From Chrysochromulina tobinii (Eukaryota; Haptophyta; Prymnesiales; Chrysochromulinaceae), in contig JWZX01003163.1 of the NCBI GenBank assembly GCA_001275005.1, positions 1 to 30,112 of the forward strand: DNA of 30,112 bases. The letters are read 5' to 3'. Under the pieces are notes generated by a model. That model did no database searches, was not told where the DNA came from, and saw only the letters and a program-made list of their open reading frames with translations. Of the stretch, positions 10,073 to 17,900 are shown in pieces (position 1 is the first letter of the stretch; each line of letters opens with the position of its first letter). Position numbers and translations under genes: made by a program.

Positions 10073-10799
10073 GGCGGGCTGATTCTCTCCCTTGAGCTCT
10101 CGGAGCTCGTCCTCCACCTTGGCCTTGTCCTCCTTGAGAGAGCGTACCTGCTGGCGCAGCCCCTGCGCCGCAGCCTGCTCGTTCGAAACTTGCTCGTTCG
10201 CAGTGGCCAACGCCTTTTGCGCCTCGCTCAGCTCGAGAGTGAGTGCGTCGGCCTTGGCGAGTGTGTCCCTGAGCCGCATGCTCTTCGCGTGCACCTCCGC
10301 CTCGAGCTCTGTCAGATCGGAGACAAGCACCGCCATTGCGACCTGGCTCGAGGAGACGAGGTTCACCTTCATAGTGAGGGCTTGCCGCTTGTTGACGAGC
10401 GCGCGCAGCTTGCCTATGGCGCGTGCCACGATTAGCCGCGATCTGAGGGAGAGCCCCGTTTCGATGGTCCTGTCGGCAAACCTGTCGAGCTTCTCCGCTT
10501 TGCTCGCCGTCGCCTCGAGATCCGACTGCGTCGTCGCGAGCACGGCCGCGGCCTGCTCCGCCGCGGCCTGGTGCGCGGCTTGCTCGGCCTCCATAACGGC
10601 TTCTTCGATCCCCATCTCCGTCGCCATCAGCCGCAGGCTGATCGCCGCGCGCGCCTCCGCCTCTGCCCAGCCCGCGCGTGCTTCCTCTAATTGGCGCGCT
10701 GTCTCTGCAGCGAGCTCGAGCGCCTTCGCCAGGTCCGCGGCATACGCGGCGGCCTCCGCGCTCTTGGCGCTCAGCTCCGCCTCCGTGCTGGTCTGCTTG

Positions 10800-10831
<32 letters not shown>

Positions 10832-12403
10832 CGTCTCGATATCACCTATCTTTCCGTTGAGCGCCGCCTCCATTTTCGCCTTCCGCCGCTTGTTGACGAG
10901 CGCGCGCAGCTTGCCTATGGCGCGTGCCACGAGCAGCCGCGACCGAATCGAGAGGCCCGTCTCGATGGTCTTGTCGAGCGCGGCATCGAGCTTCTCCGCT
11001 TTGCTCGTCGTCGCCTCGAGAAAGATTTGGGTCTTACCGAGCTCGGAACGGGCCTGCTGCTCCAAGGCAGCCACGCGCGCCGTCTCGTCGCGCTGCTCGG
11101 CGAACGACTTGTCGAGCAACGCAACGCGCTCTTCGAACTGCAAGGCGGCGAGTCGCGCGTCTTCGAGGCTCGTCTGCAGCTTCTGCTCCCTCTGCTGACC
11201 GGCCTTGATCTCCTCCTGCAGCTGCTGAAAGTGGCTCTGGGTCTCCTCCATGCGCTTCTGCATCTCCTCCCGAGCACGCACCTCCGCCTCGAGCCGCAGC
11301 CGGCGCCCCGCATTCTCCGCCTTGAGAAGGTGGATGTGCGCCGTCGTCTCGAGAACCTTCACACCTGCACAGGTGTTCGCGGCCGCGTTCGCCTTCGCCT
11401 CGTCGTACACAGCCTGCACGGCGCTCAGCACCGCCTCGGTCAACGTGTGATTGAAGTCCTCGGTCAGGCTCGAGACCGAGTACACAGCCTCGCCGAGCTC
11501 GGAGGCGAGCTGGCGCATCCCGGCCACGTCCACCTGCGTCGTGGGCGCGCCTTTAGGCTGGACCCCTGGCGGCGGGAAGATGAGGCGTTGCATGTGCATC
11601 GGCGCGCGCTGCGCGCCGTGCAGCGTCCATTCACACGCCTCGACCTCCGCCTTGAGCGTGGCCGCTCCGATGTCGGCCATTGCGAGCGCGGTCGCGAGCG
11701 TGTCGCTCTGCTGCTGCATCTTCTTGAGGCGCACCGCGTTCTTCAGCTTCGTCTGCACGAACTGCTTACGCAGGTCGTCTATCCTTTCCTCGAGCTGGTG
11801 AAGGTCCTTACTGTTGCCTCCGCGCAGCGTCTCTGCCTCGAGCTCACGTGCGAGCTCAATCTGCTGCTTATGCTTCTCGACGACGCGCTTCTTTTCGAAC
11901 TCGCGCTCGCGCTGTGTGCGGTGGGCGATCGCATCGAGCACGCCTTCCTCGCCATCGATTTCCTTCTCGCGCTCTTCCAGGTCTGCATCCACTTCCTCCA
12001 CTTCCTCGGCGAAGCTGAGCATGATCTTCTGCGAACGCTCGAGATCGGCGTTGGAGTTCTGCCAATCTATGCCCATCATCTTCTCCCGCTCCTCCTCGTG
12101 AGCGCCCAACGTTGTCTTGATGTGCGCGCGCTGGATGATCTCCAGCCGCTCCGTATCTACATCCGGATACTTGGAGTCCTTCCTTACGGCTCGAGGAGGA
12201 CGGGGGCCGCCGGATTCGTGGAGTCCTTCCTCGTCAACAAAGAGCTGGTCCAGCTCAAGTGCAGCGAACGCGATCGCCTTTTGGATGCGCGCCTGCAGCT
12301 CCTCCCGATCTTTAGCGTCCTGCTGTAGGGCTGCCCGCGCCTGCAGCTCCGCCGAAGAGGCTTCGCCCGCGGATGCTCCAGCCTCTTTGGGAAGGAGGAC
12401 CAT
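6095..12403 (-). CDS. giant coiled-coil protein with internal duplications and IQ-like motif
   Basis: A 2102-residue single-exon frame from ATG 12403 (good context, G at -3 and +4). Most of residues 1-1000 is Glu/Gln/Ala/Leu-rich heptad sequence typical of a long coiled coil. A block ending IGKLRALVNKR occurs twice, near residues 485-507 and 652-674, and a block KELQEEN...LTDTVLQL occurs twice about 401 residues apart. Other landmarks are an acidic EPEPEPEP run near 780, a lone CNVC pair near 988 (not enough for a full zinc site), Gly-rich linkers near 1120-1153 and 1250-1270, a Gln-rich stretch followed by 12 prolines near 1518-1592, and a basic helix RIKLQARIRGFLARVRAHKL near 1785 that resembles an IQ calmodulin-binding motif. 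The C-terminus is disordered. Such proteins are usually cytoskeletal, centrosomal, flagellar or tethering factors; that role is inferred only. The gene is divergent from its right neighbour, with 138 bp between ATGs. Confidence 0.75.
6623..6658. repeat. 18-bp tandem duplication in coiled-coil gene
   Basis: GCTGCCGAGATCGCGCGA occurs at 6623-6640 and again directly at 6641-6658. In the minus-strand protein it encodes a doubled SSRDLG unit (GSRDLGSSRDLGSS). It keeps the frame. Confidence 0.85.
7628..7850 (-). repeat. CAG/CTG-rich polyglutamine tract followed by polyproline
   Basis: On the plus strand this reads as GGC/GGT repeats (7628-7672) followed by CTG-rich sequence to about 7850. In the minus-strand protein it gives Gln-rich heptads (EQEQQQQQLLLQQLQQ) running straight into 12 consecutive prolines. 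The triplet tract is likely to vary in length between alleles. Confidence 0.75.
8731..8835. repeat. 105-bp direct repeat, copy A (partner 9934-10038)
   Basis: This block matches 9934-10038 with only a few mismatches at an offset of 1203 bp, an exact multiple of three. Both copies encode a Pro-Ala-Val-Thr-Ala-Gln-Met start followed by a KELQEEN...LTDTVLQL...ARVADLEAA coiled-coil segment of the minus-strand giant protein. The near-identity at nucleotide level points to a recent in-frame duplication or to gene conversion. Confidence 0.85.
9934..10038. repeat. 105-bp direct repeat, copy B (partner 8731-8835)
   Basis: This is the second copy of the block described at 8731-8835. It is flanked on the C-terminal coding side by the EPEPEP run, while copy A is flanked by an Ala/Pro-rich linker, so only the coiled-coil core and the start of the linker are shared. 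Confidence 0.85.
10384..10431. repeat. 48-bp exact direct repeat, copy A (partner 10885-10932)
   Basis: The 48 bases are identical to 10885-10932, at an offset of 501 bp (167 codons). They encode the VARAIGKLRALVNKR helix of the giant coiled-coil protein. Similarity at protein level continues upstream through TIETGLS.RSRL and SKAEKLD, so the duplicated unit is larger than the exact match. Confidence 0.88.
10885..10932. repeat. 48-bp exact direct repeat, copy B (partner 10384-10431)
   Basis: This is the partner of 10384-10431. Here the basic helix continues as RRKAKMEAALNGK, whereas the other copy continues as RQALTMKVNL. The exactly conserved part therefore ends at the ALVNKR motif. Confidence 0.88.
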
Positions 12404-12541
12404 TGCGCCGTCGCGCGTAAAATCAATGCAAACAGCCAAATAAAAGTCAGCTGACCGACTCGGCTCCCCCCCCTCTCCCCCCCCCTATTTTGTGTACACC
12501 AATCTTGCGTAGTCCTGACTCTGTGGTCAACCAAACCAGGG
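12404..12541. promoter_or_regulatory. short divergent intergenic region, likely shared promoter
   Basis: Only 138 bp separate the ATG of the coiled-coil gene (minus) from the ATG of the zinc finger fusion gene (plus). The interval holds a long C-rich run (about 12463-12486) and an AT-rich CTATTTTGTGTACACC stretch just after it. The divergent arrangement implies that both promoters or 5' UTRs are compressed here. No specific factor site is recognised. Confidence 0.45.
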
Positions 12542-14578
12542 ATGTGGGCAATCGTCCTCGGCCTCTTCGGCGGGCATGTCGTCCCGATGCCTGCGGCCAG
12601 AGTGTGCACCGCAACTACAGCTGCCTGCGGCCTGCGGCCACAGCTGCCTGCGGCCAGAATGTGCACCGCAACTACAGCGGCGATTGCACCGGAAAACACT
12701 TTCAGCTGCAAATACTGCGGCACCCAGCTGAGCTCGCGCAACCACCTCTACCGCCACTTGCGCGAGGAGGCTGCGTGCGGCGAGCAGGCGGTTGCGGACG
12801 GTTTTGACCTTGAGGCGCGTCGGGAGCGAAAGATTCACAAAGTCGCGCTGCTTGTGGGCTATACCCACGGTGACAGCGAGCGCGTGGGTGAGCTTGTGCG
12901 CACCGCAGTCCGGACGCTCGAGGGCGAGGAGCCGACCACGCTCACTCGAGCTACTGGCGTCGACTATCGGCGCTCTGAGCTGCTCCGCCACACTACAATG
13001 CCGGCCGTTGAGGACGTCTTCGTGTACGCCAGCCGCGCTGCCGACGAGGCGCTCGACGCAGACGACCAAGCGAGGGTTGCGTGGCTGACGCAACTCAACG
13101 AGCAGCTGCATCCGCACGGCATCAGCGTGCTCGAGCGCGAGCGGCTGCACGCTGACCTTCAATCGCTCAACGCGGAGCATCGGTGCAGCGCACGCGAGCA
13201 CGTGCTGCTGCTGCCTTGGGCGTATTTGAGCGAAACGGAGCCCCCGACCTCGTCTGAGGAGGTGGTAGCGATCGCAGCCCGTTTCAAGGCGGTACTTCGG
13301 ACGCTACAGCCGCCCAAGACAGCGACCGGGGGCGGCTCTCGCAACCGTCGGAGCGAGCTGCAGAAGACATGGCGTGCATCGCAGCGCTGGCACAATTTTG
13401 CACCGAGCGCCACGAGTGCCGACGGAGATCGCTACGGTGCTCGTGCCGCCGTGCCCTCGGACGCAGCATGTCAGCACATCGTAGACAGGTTCTGGCTACA
13501 GGGACGGCCGATTGTGTGGCGCGCCGCCGTGGGCGGCCGGCCATACGTGCGGCTCCAGGTGAACGCGGACGCGCTGCTGGAGGGGCAACTCGAGGCGATG
13601 GTGGGTACCGCGGTGTGCGTGTGGCGTGGCTGGCTTCCTCGGGAGTTCCCAGCAGTGGCGCTCGACCCAACCGTCGTGCTGCGCACGCCGGCACTCCCGG
13701 CGGGGCTCGGCTACCTGCGCCGCGCGCGCTTTGACTGGGAGGCACCCAAGCAAGCGCTCTTCCGCAGGCAGCGCGCGCCGCCGACCGAGGAGCGCCTCGC
13801 GGCCTTCGAAGCGGCCTTGGTGGAGCGCATTGCGAGCTCTCCCATCGCCACCGAAGCGGTGACCCAGGCGTGGCTCGAAGAGAGCGAGCGGCATACCTGT
13901 CCGGCCATCCTGCGCACCGCCGAGCGCCTTGGATTGCGCCTTGGATTGGCAGAGCGCCTCGGGAGTGTGGCGGCGCCGCTGGCGGCCTCGGGCTCGCAAA
14001 CGGCACGAGTTGCAGCCGCCGATGAGCATGGCGACGAGCCGCTCACCACAGCGCTCACAGATGCGCCCGCGGTGTACGCTGACGTGCTGCGGCTCCTCCG
14101 GCTCGCCGATCGCAGCGGCCAGTGGCCTTCGACGAGCCGCGCACGAGCGCGCATCCTGAGCGTTGAGGACGTGACCACGGGCGGCTCCTTTTCGTTACGC
14201 GCGCCCGGTCGCGGCGCCGTGACGTCGACTTGGCACGCGGGCAGCACCCGCGGTAACGTCCTCTTCGATGAGCTCGTGCATGCAACCTTTGCACTTGAGA
14301 GCGCTCTCATGCCAGATCGCCCGCCGTCGACGATGGTGGCGGTCAACCGGCGCGCGCTCTTTCGGCCACACACGGACGCAGGCTCGGGGTTCGGACAGTC
14401 GACCTCGCTCATCGTCGGCTTGGGAGACTACAGCGGAGGCGAGCTGGTCGTCGAGGGCGAGCCGTCCGACATCCGGTACAAGCCGTTACAGTTCGACGGT
14501 TGGCGGCAGCGCCACTGGACGTTGCCCTTTGAGGGCGAGCGCTTCAGCTTGGTGTGGTTCACGCCGAACGAGTCGTGA
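12542..14578 (+). CDS. zinc finger - TruA-like pseudouridine synthase - 2OG-Fe(II) dioxygenase fusion
   Basis: A 678-residue protein. Residues 54-80 form one C2H2/C2HC finger (Cys56, Cys59, His72, then Cys79 or a nearby ligand; SSRNHLYRHLRE helix). Residues about 97-400 follow the TruA/Pus1 order: KVALLVGYTHGD strand, a short A-T-G-V-Asp141 segment where TruA has A-G-R-T-D, LNEQLHPHGISVLE (about 185), RCSAREHVLLLP (about 214-225), HNF (284-286), a long helix with MVGTAVCVWRGWLP, and PALPAGLGYLRRARFDW. Residues about 535-678 are a 2OG-Fe(II) oxygenase: His610-Thr-Asp612, GGELVVEG, His658 and Arg667 (ERFSLVWFTP), a complete metal and co-substrate set. TruA enzymes isomerise uridine in tRNA; such oxygenases hydroxylate or demethylate substrates. 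The combined substrate is probably RNA, by inference. The TruA Arg and Tyr neighbours of the active site appear replaced, so this half may only bind RNA. Confidence 0.8.
   Translation: MWAIVLGLFGGHVVPMPAARVCTATTAACGLRPQLPAARMCTATTAAIAPENTFSCKYCGTQLSSRNHLYRHLREEAACGEQAVADGFDLEARRERKIHKVALLVGYTHGDSERVGELVRTAVRTLEGEEPTTLTRATGVDYRRSELLRHTTMPAVEDVFVYASRAADEALDADDQARVAWLTQLNEQLHPHGISVLERERLHADLQSLNAEHRCSAREHVLLLPWAYLSETEPPTSSEEVVAIAARFKAVLRTLQPPKTATGGGSRNRRSELQKTWRASQRWHNFAPSATSADGDRYGARAAVPSDAACQHIVDRFWLQGRPIVWRAAVGGRPYVRLQVNADALLEGQLEAMVGTAVCVWRGWLPREFPAVALDPTVVLRTPALPAGLGYLRRARFDWEAPKQALFRRQRAPPTEERLAAFEAALVERIASSPIATEAVTQAWLEESERHTCPAILRTAERLGLRLGLAERLGSVAAPLAASGSQTARVAAADEHGDEPLTTALTDAPAVYADVLRLLRLADRSGQWPSTSRARARILSVEDVTTGGSFSLRAPGRGAVTSTWHAGSTRGNVLFDELVHATFALESALMPDRPPSTMVAVNRRALFRPHTDAGSGFGQSTSLIVGLGDYSGGELVVEGEPSDIRYKPLQFDGWRQRHWTLPFEGERFSLVWFTPNES
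12588..12678. repeat. 34-bp direct repeat in the N-terminal coding part
   Basis: The 34-base unit at 12588-12621 recurs at 12645-12678 with one difference (AGAG versus AGAA in its middle). The offset is 57 bp, 19 codons, so residues 17-47 of the fusion protein contain two PAAR.CTATTA copies. The repeat lies before the zinc finger and looks non-structural. It could mean that the true start is a later Met (residue 40, base 12659). Confidence 0.85.
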
Positions 14579-14989
14579 AAAATGATCACTGAGAGAGAGA
14601 ACTTGAAACTTACTAAGCTACCTACACATTGGCATGATCACTGAGATGGATCAATTGAGATGGATATATTTCCAGTTTTAGCTGAACACGTGCTGCAGTG
14701 GCCTACAGCTCGGCTAGGATGTGTCTCAGCACTCAGGACACAGGACGCTCGGGAAACATTAGTTATTACTTTCGCAGCACGGGAGCCATGATCGGTTACA
14801 TGTGGTTTCGCGCACAAGTTGTCATCAACAAACTTCTCATCTTTTTGATCGCGGGACAATGTGGGAAGCCTCAGGGCCGGCGGACAGACAGTGAGTCAGC
14901 TACACCTCTCGTTGAGGAAAGCGATGCCAACTGAGTGCACGAAAATCTCAACGCATCCATCAATCTAGTCTCGACGGACCTTTATCGCC
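14579..14989. promoter_or_regulatory. intergenic region / promoter of giant armadillo gene
   Basis: This 411-bp stretch follows the stop of the fusion gene and precedes the strong-context ATG of the armadillo gene (GCCATGG). It is clearly more AT-rich than the coding DNA. The 13-mer ATGATCACTGAGA occurs twice, at 14582-14594 and 14634-14646, and contains the palindrome TGATCA. No open frame here looks protein-like. It presumably contains the 3' end of the upstream gene and the promoter and 5' UTR of the downstream one. Confidence 0.5.
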
Positions 14990-17900
14990 ATGGTCAAGGG
15001 CAAGATCATCACCGCCAAGGACATCAGCAAATGTGGCGACATCCTGCAGCTCGCCAAGAACCTTGTCGCTCAGATTGCCACGGGCACCGCCGAGGTTCGC
15101 GACCATGCAGCGGCGCAGCTTCGGAGCCTGGCCACCCAAAATCACGGGCAACACCAGCCGGACATTCTTGCGGCCAACGCAGTGGCACCACTTGTAAAGC
15201 TCCTGAGCTCTGGTACGGCACACAGTCAAGAGTCGGCCGCCGCAACGCTTGGTGTCCTTTCGCTGGGAAAGGTGGACGCACAGTCAGCCGTCGTGGCTGC
15301 AGGGGGAATCGTGCCACTCGTCACCCTACTCAAGATGGGTAGTCCCAAAGTGCAGGAGGTGGCGGCGTCCGCACTCGCCGCACTCGACGCCGACATCTCC
15401 CACCAGCATGGCATCATCAAGGCCGGCGCCATCCCGCACCTCATCGCGATCCTCAAGGGTAGCTCTGGTGCGGCGCAGGCCTTCGCTGCGCAGGCGATAG
15501 CGAATGCGGCCGCCTTCAGCTGCGAGGTGCAGCGCAGCATCTGCAACGCAGGCTCGATCCCGCTGCTGCTCAGCCTACTCGGCGCCGGGAAGGCGCAGAA
15601 GCCAGCGGCAAGTGCGCTCGCCAAGCTCGCGCACGACAACAAGGAGGTGCAGGCCCAAATTACCGAGGCAGGCGGCATCGCCCCGCTGCTCGCGCTGCTC
15701 AACGGCATCGACATGGACGCACAGGTGTCTGCTGCGGACGCACTTTCAGAGATGGCATGCGACAACGCGGAGACGCAATCGGCGATCGCCAAGGCAGGAG
15801 CCATCAGCCCGCTCCTTGCGCTGCTTTCGTCGCGCAGCGCTGCCGCCCAGTTGAAGAGCCTGGCAGCACTTGCTCAGCTCATGCGTGGCAATCGGGACAA
15901 CCAGGATTCTACAGCCAAATTGGGCGGGGTGAAGCCAATTGTGGGTCTGCTTGAGTCGAATACAGCCGAGGTGGCGAGCTGCGCGGCGTGTGCGCTGATG
16001 GAGTTCTCGCGTGCCAATCCGGCTATCCAGCAGACCATCGTCGATCTCGGCGGCATTTCCCAGCTCCGGAACCTCATTAAGTTGAGCAGCGACGAGAAGG
16101 TGAAGACAGAGGTCGCGGGCGCGATCTGGTCGCTTTCGGAGGACACTGAGATCAAGAAGTCGTTTGCATCGTCGCTCTCGTCACTGGTGGCTCTCCTCGG
16201 CACGGGCTCGGCGCGTGCGCGCACGCATGTGCTAGGTGCAATCTCATATCTGGGCTTGGACAACCAGGACAACCAGGTGACACTCACGCAACTGCTGATC
16301 GAGTTGCTCATCAACGGGAGTCCGCAGGCTCAAGAGCGCGCGTCCAAGGCCCTCGGAACGCTCGTTCACGAGAACCCGTCTGCGCACGAAGTGATCGCCA
16401 AGGCGGGCGACCCGACAGCGCTCGTTACGCTACTGAAAAGCAACAACTCCGAGGCCAAAGACTACGCCCTCTGGTCGTTCTCCCTCTCGATTGAGACGAA
16501 TATCCAGTCGATCATCTCGATGGCAGGTGGGGTGCCGCCGCTCATCCATCAGCTCTCAGACGCGCGTGTCCTCATCAAGGAACAGGCCGCCGCCGCTCTC
16601 GCCAAGCTCGCCTTTGAAAACAAAGAGACGTGCGCCCTCATCACCGAGTGCGGCGGCATCAAGCCGCTCATCAACCTGCTCCAACTCAAAGCTCACCCGA
16701 AGGCGCGCCAACACGGCGCGAACGCGCTAGCCAATCTAGCCACCAATCCCGACGCTTGCCACGAAATCGTGAGCTCGAGCGGCATCCGGCCGCTCGTGCT
16801 CGCTCTCGATGATGAGGCACAACAGACGAAGAAGTATGTGGCGCGTGCTCTCGCGAGCCTCTCCAAGGGTCAGCAGTCGACGCAGATCACCATCGCCGAG
16901 GCTGGCGCCATATTGCCGCTCGTCGCGTTGCTTGAGGGCGCATGCGGCCCGGAGGCGCAGGAGGAGGCGGCGGGCGCACTTTTCGCGCTCGCCGACTACG
17001 AGGGCAACCGCGTCGCCATCACTGGGAGCGGCGGCATCGGCTGGCTCGTAATGCTTCTCGGCATCAACAACCAGCGAGCACGTCAGCACGCCGAGGGCGC
17101 CCTCGTCCGACTCTCGATTGAGAACGACAACCGCGTGCTCATCATCAACAAGCTCGTCGATATGCTGCAGGACTCGGGCAAAGACGCGCAAGAGCAGGCC
17201 GCCGCCTCGCTCGCCAACCTCGCACGCGAGTCCGAAGAGAATCGCAAGTCGATCGTGGACGCGAACGGCATCGTGCCGCTGCTCGAGATCCTCGATTCAA
17301 CATCGAATAAGGCGAAAGAGAACGCGGTTGGCGCGATCAAGGAGCTCTGCCGCAACTCGAAGAATAATCAGACGATCGTGACGCGCGCGGGTGGTATCCC
17401 GAAGCTCGTGGGCTTGATGTCCGGCTTCTCGGGGGGGGCAATGAACAAGGACAACTCCCTCGTGCAGCTGTGCACTCTCGCGGCGGATGCGCTGCAGGAG
17501 ATGGCCAGGGGCAATCCCAAGAACCAGGACGCTATCTCGGAGGCGGGCGCCATTCAGCCGCTCGTCATGATGCTCACCTCATACTCGTCGCAGATGCAGG
17601 CCAGTGCGGCGGCCGCGCTTGCTAACCTCGCGCAAAACCATATTGAGAACCAGACAGTGATCGCACGTACGGGAGCGATCGTGCCGCTGTTGACCGGAAT
17701 GCGCGAGGGCTCGGAGGCGGCGAAAGACGAGTGCGCAGCAGCCATCTTAGCCCTCGCGACCGACCACCAGGGCAACAAGGACGTAATCGTAAAGGTTGGC
17801 GGACTCGATCAACTCCTCGGGCTGTTGGTCACTGGTAAAACTGACAAGTCGCAAGAGTGCGTCGCTGGCACGCTCGCTGCGCTAGCGTCCAAACACGTGG

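Noticed and set aside
10092-11198. Ser/Ala-rich plus-strand open frame
   Set aside because: It is a reverse-frame shadow of the same coiled-coil region; the repeats it contains are explained by the duplications of the minus-strand gene.
10691-12328. Long plus-strand open frame rich in Leu, Arg and His opposite the coiled-coil gene
   Set aside because: It is the complement of Glu/Gln/Lys/Ala coiled-coil codons; composition is unnatural and has no domain. Similar plus-strand shadows at 6734-8143 and 9569-10435 are dismissed for the same reason.
13284-14412. Overlapping Arg/Ala-rich minus-strand frames under the fusion gene
   Set aside because: They lack any motif, whereas the plus strand carries three recognisable domains.
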